Of a DNA stretch of 33,023 nucleotides, positions 1 through 9,842 are shown piece by piece. Origin of the DNA: Rhizopus sp. PT2906 (lineage: Eukaryota > Mucoromycota > Mucoromycetes > Mucorales > Rhizopodaceae). The translations under genes were made by a program, and so were the position numbers. The stretch covers positions 1 through 33,023 of the forward strand of contig JAMYHX010000477.1 of assembly GCA_025529335.1 (NCBI GenBank). The letters are read 5' to 3'. The notes beneath the pieces are model-generated. The model worked only from the letters and a program-made list of their open reading frames with translations, was not told the origin of the DNA and searched no databases. Positions within the stretch are counted from its first letter, which is position 1. Each line of letters starts with the position of its first letter.

Positions 1-463
1 TGTGTGTTTGTGCTTTTTTTATAATTTGTAAATATATATGAAATTTTCATTGAAAACCCACCACATTGTCTTGCTTTTTTTTATATTAATAGAGTTTATT
101 TTTCATTGATTTTTGCTTTCTTAAATAAAAACTTATTATGAAGTTTATTCCAAAAAAGGGTCGAAACTTAACTCTCTACTTCATAGCAAAAAAATAAGTA
201 GTCGTGATTTTATTTAGGCCTATCAGATATAATTTCCAGGACATTTATTTTTCAGGGCAAAATTGCCCATAGTGGTTATTGTCTGATATTGTGCAAGTCT
301 CTGATGATTAAACTGTTAATAGCTTGAGCTTTGAGATTCTAATAATGAGAGAGGGGAAATGGTTTGTGGTGGGTGTTTAGATGTATACTATTATTCGTTA
401 TCACCAAAATAGAGCTTGCATTACACTTTGTGCTTTCAAAAACATTGTGCACAGTGTTGAATT
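1..463. other. Gene-free AT-rich stretch
   Basis: No convincing coding region, RNA gene or repeat is visible on either strand. The sequence is AT-rich with short T and A runs, as in the other intergenic parts of the window. It lies downstream (in minus-strand terms) of the transposase remnant at 464-874, so it could hold further decayed element sequence that I cannot recognise. Confidence 0.4.
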
Positions 464-874
464 TCACTGCGCCCAATTGACAGAAAACAGCGTACGTTCG
501 GCAATCCGTAGCCATTTGATGAGATTGCGGATTTCAAAATGCTGAAATTCGTTCTTGCCTGCGTAAATGTAACAAGGACAGCCAATGCGTTGCGTGTCCT
601 TTTGGCGAGCAACGAGTTTTTCGTCTCCAAACGCAAGCTTGTGATTGTTTTCGTACTCTTCCCTATTTGTTCACATCAAATGAATGAGCTTTTGATTTGA
701 TTTGTAAGTAACAAACGAAAAGTTGTACTTCAAACTAATAGCTTTAGCAGCCTCTCTAATATTGAATAAAATACCAAACACTTTGCCGATAGAAAATACT
801 TCTCTGAATTCATTTTCCATATCAGCGATGCGTTTGACATTTCCCTCTATAACAGTAATGTATTGAGTGTTCAT
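464..874 (-). pseudogene. FAR1-like zinc-finger / MULE transposase N-terminal remnant
   Basis: One minus-strand frame runs 136 codons from the ATG at 872-874 to the stop at 464-466 with a single internal TGA at 671-673. The first half has the FAR1-type pattern (IREAAKAISLKYNFSF, then YKSNQKLIHLM). The TGA falls where this family usually has its first zinc-ligand Cys, right after HLM. Beyond it the frame continues with EEYENN and then RIGCPCYIYA, which fits the second Cys cluster, so TGA most likely arose from TGT or TGC. The His-containing end of the finger (HNH-like) and the whole transposase catalytic part are missing. FAR1/MULE proteins are transposase-derived DNA-binding proteins and are plentiful in Mucorales genomes. 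I read this as a decayed element copy. The family call rests on pattern recognition without an alignment. Confidence 0.55.
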
Positions 875-1477
875 TTTAGTTTATTCGAAAGAATATAGAA
901 GAGTATTTCTGTGCCTGAGCCAGTTTTAGAAATAAAGCATTTATATTTGTTGTCTAAAATAAAGTGTAGCAAAGCTAAAGATAATTAGCAGTGAATATCC
1001 AAGGCGAGTTACCTTGGCTCTGAAAAAATGAATCCTGCATATTGGTTAATCATATTCCGTAAATTGAAGAAATTAAAACCTTTGATTGGGGATTTTTCTG
1101 CAAATCATTGTATGCGGCAAAAATCATATATTGCTGACAGTAGCAATGCCTTTCTTTTTGTCATTAGACAGTGCCATTACGACTTAATTTACAGCAGCGT
1201 GCACACCGTTTTGTTAGCAGTCATCCGTCTCTTCTTCGTCCTTTGCCCTTTGATGAATAATCTATAAGAAGGACATGGTTCAACTAAACAAGTAGAGGTA
1301 TTACCATGAGTATTTCAGCTGTAAAAAGAATAGATACTAGGACACTTGCTTATTTTATATTTTAAAAAGGTCCTATGCTGAACTGAGAATAAAATTATGC
1401 TTAAATGAAAACCAGATGTCTATGATTGTTAAACTGAAGCACCATTTTCTTTCTTTTTCTTTCTCTTTCCCTTAAAC
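875..1477. other. Upstream region of the CSC1-like gene
   Basis: There is no intact gene. On the minus strand between about 1060 and 1260, broken frames read RRMTANK, NDKKKGIATVSNI and SAIYDF..EKSPIKGF. These resemble the linker after the FAR1 finger in MULE-type transposases, but they need frame changes and two stops, so this is only a possible second fragment. Positions 1446-1475, just before the CSC1-like ATG, are almost entirely pyrimidine, as is also seen before the myosin and WW-protein genes. That tract probably belongs to the core promoter or 5' UTR. Confidence 0.4.
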
Positions 1478-4400
1478 ATGTCATTGACGGCCTCAGTGAC
1501 AGGGCCGAGCCCTACTTCTTTTATACCATCAACAACATCATCAATCTATTCGATACCTACCAGTTTATCATCAGTGAATGGGTCATCTATCATTACATCA
1601 TCTCCCACAGCCTTTACATCTACCAATAGCACTGTACCAACATCCACAATCACTACTGCAACGTCCACAGCGACTCCAGGCCCTTTTTTTCCTGGAGGTG
1701 AAAAATTTTTTAATACGCAAAATCCAAGTAAACCATCTATACAGTTTGGGATTTGTGCCGTGGCTGGCCTTGTGTTTTTCATTGCCTTTTGTTTCCTAAG
1801 AGTAAGGTAAGAAAACAAAATACATCTTTAAAACCAAGAGGAACTTATACGAGAAACAAGGCTTCCTGTTATGTTTGCACCACGTAAAAACATGAAGAGG
1901 TACAGAAAAAAAGAGAAAAGAAATGACACAATGATCTGATCACAGTTTGATAGACATAAACCACCAGAATTATCCAACTCTTTTTTTGGCTGGATTATAC
2001 CTGTATTAAAAGCCAGCACTGAAGAAATGCTACTCAATGTTGGTTTGGACGCGGTTTTGGTAATTGAGCCAAAGATGCACTCTTTACAAAACTTATCAAC
2101 CATTGTTTGTTATTAGATGCTTCATTTTCTTGTAATGGCAATGAAGATATTCGGCTTATGCTCAATATTTGGTGCCATCATACTAATTCCGATTAGTGCA
2201 ACAGCCAAAAATAATGAAAAATCAATGAGTGACATTGAAAAAATATCCATCACTCACACTGAAGATGGAGACTTGCGACTGATTGCGTTTCTCGTATTCA
2301 CCTATTTTGTTACCATCGTCACTCTCTATTACTTGACACAGAGCTATTACAACTACGTCTATTTGCATGCAAAGTATATGCTCAATCAGTCTAAACAAAT
2401 GGTCAGTCGATCAGTCATTGTCACTGGTATCCCAGAGCGGCTTAGATCGGATCAAGCTTTGGCAGAGTATTACGAAAACTTGGGAATCGGCCCTGTTGAA
2501 AGCTGTTATGTCGTACGAACCGTTCACCAATTGGATAAGCTTATCAAACAGCGAGCCTCCGCCTTGACGAAGCTGGAGAAAGCCTATGCCAAGTATTGGG
2601 GCAACCCTTGTCGGATACCAGGTTACGATCCGGATATAATACTGGATGATGTTGAAATGTACAAAAAGGTCCTTGATTTAGCCGAAAAGAGAAACGATAG
2701 TAGCAGTAGCAGTAGTAGTAGTGATAGTGAAGTAGAGGATGAGAACGGGAATAAGCAGAAAAAAAAGCCCTTTGCACTACGTTTAACAAAAAAGAACACT
2801 TGGAAACGAGCTGTAAATACCACATTTTTTAAGGGACTCATCGATCCTCTGGAACAAGAGAAAAGGTCAAAGCGGCCAACAGTGCGTACAGGATTCTTGG
2901 GTTTATTTGGGCAGAAAATAGATGCTATTGAGTACTATACTGTGTTATTTGACAATTTAGATAAACTGGTGGCCGAAAAAAGACGTTCACCCCATTATGA
3001 GATGACAAATGTTGCCTTTGTCACGTTTGAGCATATGAGTAGTGCTGTAAGTATGATTGATGTAGTATTGCATGACAACGAATGTTAACTTATGTAGGTC
3101 ATCGCCTCCCAAATTGCCATTCATCCTGAACCCTTTGCATGTCGTACTATCTTGGCTTATGAACCAAGAGATGTTTTGTGGTCTAGCGTTGCCATCCGTG
3201 GCCGTGAACGGATTATACGAGAGATTATCGTTTGGGCAATTACTATTGCACTCGTCATCTTTTGGTTTGTACCAGTCACTATCTTATCATCTCTCTTGAG
3301 TCTGGAAACACTCAAGCGCGTTATACCTAAACTGGCTAATGCAATCGAAGGCAACGAAGCCTTGAAGGGCTTTGTGTCTTCGTTCGTGACAACTGTAGCA
3401 CTTAATATTGTTACTTCTGTGCTGCCCTTAATCTTTGATGGTAGGATTATCGCTAAAGTACGAGTGCAACAAACTAACATGATGACTATCATAGCCCTAG
3501 GATATTATCAAGGTTTACGAGCGCGTAGTGCCATTGCCGAATCGACCTTTAGCAAGTAAGTACTTGTATAAAATAAGTCAGCAAAAAATAACTCTTCGTA
3601 CAAGATATTTCTTCTTCTTGGTCTTTTTCACATTGATTACGTTTACTTTAGCTAATGCAAGTATGCAAACGGTTATAGATTTTGCAAACAACCCAACTTC
3701 TATTCCAGAAAGACTAGCGGATACACTTCCTAACGTATGTTTAAGTATGACTTATATATTTATACATGTATATACTCACACACCGAAAGATTGCTCCCTT
3801 TTTTATCAATTATGTTATTTTACAAGGATTTTTGCTGTAAGTAAAGCGCATCATTTCATATAACATTTGATAAACTTACCACTGATTAATACAGAATGCC
3901 AATGAACTTGTTATTACTTGGAGCACTTATCGTACGCGGCTTTTATCATGCCTTTATTTGTAAAACTCCAAGAGACCATGCTGAAAATAGAGCCCCCTGG
4001 TCATTCAATTATGGCACTGGCTATCCTGTACCTTTACTTGTATTCATTATTGTTCTTGAATACTCATGCATCTCGCCAATCATCATGGTATTTGGTGCAA
4101 TTTACTTTTGCTTCACCTACGTCGTATACAAATATCAGTTCCTTTATGGTACTATTCTTCAAATTCATATATAGGACATGCCATTAACATCATTACAAAA
4201 AGTTTATTTTAGGCCATATGAAGCTGCTGGTAGATTATGGATCATGACCGTCCCTCGTATCATCTTTGGACTTGTATTATTTCAATTAACCATGACTGGC
4301 TACTTTGTCTTGAGAAAGTTTATCGCATTAGGTGCAACGTGCGCCCCACTGATTGCCATTACTATCCTTTACAAATTTATACTTGATCGAGCGTTTTTGA

Positions 4401-5602
4401 AGAACGCACGTAATTTGCCTATGCAGCTACTTCGCGATAATATGCAAAAATTACCAGATGTTGTGGATCCTTCAGACGATGATGATGACGATGACGACGA
4501 TGATGGTAATGATACGCAACAACAGCAATTGAAGGAAGCAGATCATTCCAAGGATAAAAATAGTGATACTGCAGGCACAGATAGTACTGAAAAGGTTGAC
4601 CGCGAAAAACAAATGGTTAGAAACAAATGGAAAACCGCTGCCTTATCTGCGGTGCAGCTCCGAGTGAAGCCAAAGGAAGAAGAACAGACAAGTCCTGAGA
4701 CATCCGCTGTATCAATTGTTAGACCAAGACATCGAAAAGTGGTGTTGGATGAAGACGACTATGAGGCAATTCCCGATAAATTAACTGACTATCGACAGCC
4801 TCCTATGCAGCTAAACCCTGGATTATTAGATACCGGTTTGAAGAAATATGGTAATCCTTGGATCGTCGGCGTCTTACCACAGCTATGGTTGCCCATGAAA
4901 GAACCAGATCAGGCTCACAAAGAAGGAAAAGCACAGTCCAAACAAAAGCGCGCGAGTGACGCATTCAACCGTCGTTCAGAAGGAGGAGGTACCTTGGCTC
5001 AGCACTTGGCAGAAGTTCTTAGAAGAATGGAAATGGAAGCCAAAAGAAAAGAAAAAAATCCTAATGAAAAGAATAGAGATGACAATAACTCAGGACAAGA
5101 TAGTCAGCAACGCACAAAAATTGCTCAGGAAAGTGCCCAGATGACTGCAGCATCTTTGGCAGGCCATCGTCCAAATAACAAAACATCTGCATTACGAACT
5201 TTATTCAAAATGGGCGCTTTGAAAAAGCAAGGTCCAAAAGCAACGACGGATGCACAAATAGACGAAGTAGCCATGAGCCCAGTAGAGCCTCAACATCAAG
5301 ATCCACTTGAAGCGATTGAAAAGGGTTCGCCTGTGAGGCATGATAGCAGCGAAAGTAAGGCATCTGCAGCTAAATCTGTTCATGCAACATATTATCATCA
5401 TCCTGAACGACGCAGGCATCATTCAGAAAACACAGCGCACGCTACTCCTTCTAGGCCAGAGGTGCATCATTCTGGAGTAAGTTCTCCTGCTGCATTTCAT
5501 GATCAATCTTTAACAGACGATGAACATGTGGAGGATCATGGAGAAGATCGCTTACCAGCCAAGAGACTGAGTAGTGTACCACTCATCGATAGAAGTAAAT
5601 AG
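1478..5602 (+). CDS. CSC1/OSCA/TMEM63-like osmosensitive cation channel
   Basis: Exons 1478-1806, 1861-1899, 1954-2059, 2117-3046, 3098-3555, 3605-3734, 3790-3836, 3895-4148 and 4203-5602 join in frame to 1230 aa. The protein starts with a Ser/Thr-rich, probably extracellular N-terminus and a first membrane helix (about 85-107). FAPRK and GWIIPVLKAS..GLDAVL follow, as in the RSN1_TM region. Next comes the cytosolic RNA-recognition-like domain (from SRSVIVTGIPERL, about residue 254), then the channel core with FFINYVILQG, LLLLGALI, SPIIMVFGAIYF and YKYQFLYVYFRPYE. A short PHM7_ext-like motif (LPQLWLP) lies near residue 985. Family members are multi-pass channels of the plasma membrane or endomembranes that open on osmotic or mechanical stress. 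Low-complexity inserts are a Ser run (2700-2733) and ten Asp (about residue 855). The tail after residue 1010 is long, polar and His-rich. The first intron could instead be 1802-1840; I prefer 1807-1860 because its size matches the others and it gives FLRVRRLPVMFAPR. Confidence 0.88.
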
Positions 5603-5661
5603 TATGTGAATAAGTAAATTGTCGTGTAAATACATTGCAAATAAATCAACAAAGAATTTTA
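5603..5661. terminator. Shared 3' region of a convergent gene pair
   Basis: Only 59 bases separate the stop codons of the CSC1-like gene (+) and the P450-like gene (-). AAATAAA near 5639-5645 could serve as the poly(A) signal of the plus-strand gene. Part of each 3' UTR must overlap the other gene or this gap. Confidence 0.4.
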
Positions 5662-6978
5662 TTACAACTCTGAGGAGTGCTCATGTTCGATCAGCCTAAT
5701 TTTAAAGTCTAAAGGTATCTTAATGCCTCCTATTTCGCTATAGCTATCCAGACTGGGATAGAGTTTGTTCCCTCTATGGGAGAGTGCTGGCTTAATGATG
5801 CAACGGGCCAGCGTTTTGACGGTTATGTTGAGCATGTGTTTTTCCATCTATTTAAAAAAAAAGAGTATGTTGGTATATCTTGTGATTATTCAATAGCCTT
5901 GTAACAAATTTACCAACTCAATCACAGGATTAAAGTGCGTATACCAGCCAAGTACAGAGTCTCTTCTATCATGTGGGCTGCCATTAAGATGTGCATTTGA
6001 TTTAAACAAAGCACTAGCGGTAGAGCTAAAGTGCCATCCTAACCCATGTGTTCTTTGTAAGGGATTGCTGTATCCGTCAAAGGGGTGATTCTTGTGAATA
6101 GCTACAATCATAAAAAGAATGAGTAATTGGTGATGAAGCTTTGGTAAACTTACTATCTTTTGAAGGCTTTTGTGACGTATTAGTTATGGAAATCGCATGA
6201 TATCTAAAGCATTGTTCTTGGAAAGAAGCATAACATGGAAGTCTTGAACGATCTGAAAAAGTAGGTTGACGTCCATTTAGCACGATGAATCGATTCAATT
6301 CTCGTGAAATATTTCTTTGTACGTCCGGATAATAACAAAGTATAGTATATACCCATACTGTCATACTGAACATAGAATTGCAGCTAATCATGAAAAATTC
6401 ACCTGTATAACGTATAGTAAGAAAAAGCATCAATACATATATAAAGTGACATACCGATAATAGAACTTATACTATCACTATTAAAGCGATGTAATCGTTT
6501 TGTGTTATCCATTCGTTTAACCATGCTATCTTGTTCAGCTTCTCTAGCTGATTGTACCAAGTACTGTATCAAAGGTTGAAAGTATGTACGGTAAAACACA
6601 TCCAAGTCCTTGTCCTTACAAGTTGCAATGCTTGAAAATGACCATTGCGATTTTTGACCGTCCAGTACTTTTTCTAACTCGCTGTATTTGAGTAATGTAA
6701 GTTCGATTCTCTGGTATAGCTTATCGTCTAGAGAGGCAATGCTTGGGCTACCAAATACAAGAAACAGCATGATATTAACAATGGATAGGCGGATATGAGG
6801 ACTTGGATTAACACCATCATCTGCCAAAGTATATCCAACAAGACTGCTGATAGACTTGTTTACCTCTAGACCCAGAAGAAAATCAAGTTTATCCAAGAGG
6901 ATAGGATTCGCTAGGTTACAAATTGCTATTCTAATGTAATTCCACGTCTCTCTAGCGTGGTCGGGATAAATAGGCGTC
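5662..6978 (-). pseudogene. Truncated cytochrome P450 relative lacking catalytic motifs
   Basis: Four blocks, 6978-6455, 6402-6154, 6101-5914 and 5847-5662, join in frame over introns of 52, 52 and 66 nt. They match the middle and C-terminal part of Mucorales-type P450s: YPDHARETWNYIR, LADDGVNP, DDKLYQRIE, YTILCYYPDVQ..ISRELNRFI, PTFSDRSRLP, IHKNHPFDGYSNP, then HMLNITVKTLARCIIKPAL and a PSLD..G..IPLDFKIRLI end. The signatures are altered. The heme loop, expected as FGWGRRxCxG, reads LGWYTHFNPV with Asn (codon 5929-5931) at the axial Cys. The I-helix A/GGxDTT reads SCNSMF. K-helix ExxR reads QCFR (6203-6214). Some 110 N-terminal residues, including the membrane anchor, are missing: an in-frame TAA lies just upstream and there is no usable ATG. 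Because splice sites and frame are otherwise intact, either a young pseudogene or a non-enzymatic P450-fold protein is possible. It cannot bind heme-thiolate. Confidence 0.72.
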
Positions 6979-7059
6979 CTAGAAAGGGAATAACGTTATC
7001 GCATTATATTCTGTAAGCTGAGCGTCTCCTTTTCTTTTTTTCTTTTTTTTTTTTTTTTT

Positions 7060-7392
7060 TTACTTGCTACAGCCACAAGTGCTTGTCTCTTTCTTCCATA
7101 TATTGCATACACAAGTAGCTTTGGTTTTGCTTTTTCCTAAAGAGGGAATGTGCTCTTCATAAACACACATCAATTAGTTTTAGAACAACAACATTGGTGT
7201 ATAAGCTTTTTTTTTTTTTTTTTTTTTTTTACCAATACAGCGTCTAAAGCGGCTAGGCTTAGAAATATGTGTTGAATCGAAAGGTGTATTGAGCCTCCTA
7301 AGGCCAATTATCGTTTTTCTGATGGAGATAATTGCAAGAATAGGCACTATGGTCGTGCTTAAGACAATAAGACATCCTTTAGAAAAACTCAT
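7060..7392 (-). CDS. Small membrane-anchored Cys-rich protein, unknown function
   Basis: Exons 7392-7233 and 7136-7060 give 78 aa. The intron (7137-7232, 96 nt) contains a run of 24 A on the coding strand. The start is the ATG giving MSFSKGCLIVL. Residues about 6-24 form one hydrophobic helix, followed by basic residues, suggesting a signal anchor. The exposed part has RFRRCIGGKSKTKATCVCN, then WKKETSTCGCSK at the very end. There are five Cys after the helix, in two CxC pairs plus one single Cys, spaced around a Trp-Lys-Lys. That could bind a metal or form disulfides. I recognise no named family. Joining the exons gives a compact, sensible end, which supports the model, but it remains a prediction from one sequence. 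The hydrophobic exon might be taken for the missing anchor of the neighbouring P450-like copy; its own stop at 7060-7062 argues against that. Confidence 0.5.
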
Positions 7393-7597
7393 TATAAAAA
7401 GAAAACGAGAGGAAAAGACAAGAGTGTAACTTGGCAACAAATTTATATTACCATAGTAATAATAATAATGAGTCCAAACCTGTATGTTCATTATATTTAT
7501 TTTATTATACTAATTATGAACCATTGTATGTCATTCACATGTGGTAATAAGGAGGGAAGGGGGTATAAGTTTATATGTACACATCTTTTACATCGCT

Positions 7598-9383
7598 TTA
7601 CATGTATTTATATATCGAGACTTGGTTTTCGCTCAAGCCAATAAGCAACTCTTCTGTATCTGCTACACAGTGCTGTACGTCATATACGGTACCATTTAAT
7701 TTTAGGGTTTGTACCTCTGAAGCCTTGTTCCTACACTTGATTTCATCATCTTCATTAAAGCAAATAAGCAATTCACCATCTCTCTCAAAAAAGCAATTTC
7801 TTGTCAACACCATCTGTTTATATCTGTTTGTATGTATCCAATCAATGTCTGTATCAAAGCAAAATTCACTGTCCTCTGAGTTGCTACCAACTATGTACTG
7901 TGTCATCTCTTTACTCCTTAGACTTGTCAAAAGTTTTCCGTTTTTGTAATAGGTGTGAAATGGTTTGAAATCTAGAGTCATGTTTTAGTTGAAAAAGGAG
8001 TACCACATTCTTTTCTTGGTGCTTTTACCTGCATTTGTCACAATGGGATTAAATCGTACAGAATGATCACTCTCAAATGTCCATACATAAGATTGCTTTA
8101 GATTCGAGCATAAAACAGTAGTATGGGAGTCATTCAGTTGTCCGATATTTAATGAGTGAATAGGTGCTAATGCTGACAAGTTGGAATCTTTTAGTTTATG
8201 CAAAGGTGATTTCGTGTTACGTATGTCATAGACCATCAATGTATTGTTTGCCAGTCCACAGTAAAGTAAATTATCATCGTATTCATCAAATGCACAAGAC
8301 CATCCGGGTGCATCCAAAGAATAACTGTAAAAAGTCTCTGTCAGTATCTTTTTAAACAAAGTATTATTTTCACATTACGTTTGAACAGTAACATTATTTG
8401 ATAGAGAAGTCAGCTTTAGTGTTTTATCAAGACTGGTCGATAATGTGAGGTATCTTTCTGATGATGATTTGATGTCCTTGATCCAATTACTGTGTAAATC
8501 AACATATTCTGATATTCCTGTATCAAACAAATTGATTTTCCTCAATCCATATCCACAACTTTGCTTTTTCTCCACAGATATAACGATGGTATGATATGAA
8601 GGTAAAACGGTCAATACACGATATTTCTACATAAATAAAACAAACATATCAATATCATGCAGTTGGGATACATCTTTTTTTTTTTTTGGGTTACTTCTGA
8701 TGATTCTAATGAAAACGTTCTGCATAGTTTAAACTCTTTTGGCCCCATAATAGGTGATTCCATAGGCGCCATGGCAGACATAGCCTTTAACTCGAGAGCT
8801 TCTTCCGTTTTGATTTTTGCCAATTCGTTTCTACATTGCTGAAGCTGAAACTGAACAATGGATGTCTCATGAGCGCAGTCATCCAATATTTGTTTGAATG
8901 ACCTTATTTCTTCCTTTAACTTCTTGATCGTTTTTTCATCTTCTGGTAGTACTTTTGTCGGCCAAATGACACGTGGATCCCTCTTGTTTACCATGATACT
9001 AGTGTAATGGATATAGAATCAGTATATCATAAAGTAAACATTGATCCTCTCTTACCCGCATAGTGGGCAAGAATTAAAGGCTTTTACGTAGGTGTCTATA
9101 CAGCTAAAGCAAAATAAATAAGCTTGTTATATGCTTAATGTAGTGCCTTTGTTTACCTCTTTCCAAAGACATCTCCGCAGCTCAATTGGACAATACGATG
9201 TGGACCCTGCGTCGTCCAGGCACATTCACATAAAGTACAATCAAGTTGTTCTTTTATATCCTCTTCTTCTTCCTCGTCTTCTTCCTCTTGTAGAGCTCTT
9301 TTATTTCTTGAAGGAACTGATACTACTATTGGATTTTGGAAATCAGGATCTTCAAGATCGATGAAATCCATTGATTCACACAC
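7598..9383 (-). CDS. RFWD3: RFWD3-like RING finger / WD40 E3 ubiquitin ligase
   Basis: Exons 9383-9157, 9103-9056, 8998-8695, 8626-8379, 8324-8029 and 7971-7598 give 498 aa. After an acidic stretch (about 33-42) comes a RING-like domain at 49-91: CTLC, GPHRI, LSCGDVFGKSC, CPLC. A coiled coil follows (about 110-150), then a WD40-type propeller with SLDKTLKLTSL, APGWSCAFDE, LYCGLANNTLMVYDIRN and a final LIGLSENQVSIYKY. Order and motifs match RFWD3, which in vertebrates ubiquitinates RPA and RAD51 at stalled forks and crosslinks; a nuclear DNA-repair role here is inferred. Notable: the family's CGH in the RING is CGD (Asp71), and the protein is shorter than the vertebrate form, lacking its long N-terminal region. 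The ATG at 9381-9383 is chosen as the first in frame; the ATG at codon 5 is equally possible. Confidence 0.87.
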
Positions 9384-9842
9384 AAAAGAAAGAAAAGTTA
9401 CCAGGTAAAGGTATTTTAGTGGACAGCTGAGTACACTTTTAAATCCAACAGTTCAAAAAGCACAGTAAGCCTGTCTCTTTCTCTCTTTCTATCCTTGCTT
9501 TTGAATCAGCTCACTGCAAACAAACAATGCTCCCTTTAATAATCTATACTTATGTAGGCTTAATGGCCTATACCAGCAGACAAAAGGAGCCTAGAGCAAA
9601 GACTTGTTGATTGAGACCATCTCATTGTCTATAATAGTTTACCCTTTTCCTCTCTTTTTGAATTGGGGCGATATTTTACTTTTTCTATAAGGACCGCAAA
9701 GTGAAGTCGATAAGAGAGATTCAGTCACACAAGTGTCTTTTGTTCTGAAAGTATAATTTATTATTGTTATTATTATTATTATTACTATTGTTACAATTCA
9801 ATCATGGTCTTATATATATCTTAACTAAGACTGAATGAGAGT
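9384..9842. other. Intergenic: RFWD3 promoter and ERG5 3' region
   Basis: Both flanking genes read on the minus strand, so this holds the RFWD3-like promoter (left) and the ERG5 terminator (right). A TTA/ATT trinucleotide repeat lies around 9760-9787 and short CT-rich runs around 9475-9495. No coding potential or RNA gene is apparent. Confidence 0.45.

Noticed and set aside
1802..1840. Alternative 39-nt first intron of the CSC1-like gene
   Set aside because: It keeps the frame but is shorter than every other intron here and adds residues where the family has a compact LR..YAPR link.
6687..6705. tRNA T-loop-like string GTTCGATTCT
   Set aside because: No matching acceptor, D or anticodon arm around it, and it lies inside the P450-like coding sequence.
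7043..7061. A-run right after the small protein's stop, resembling a retrocopy poly(A) tail
   Set aside because: The small gene has an intron, and runs of A/T of this size are common across the window, including inside introns.
7233..7491. Hydrophobic frame as the missing membrane anchor of the P450-like gene
   Set aside because: Splicing it to its own second exon gives a stop at 7060-7062 before the P450-like part; no in-frame path to 6978 was found.
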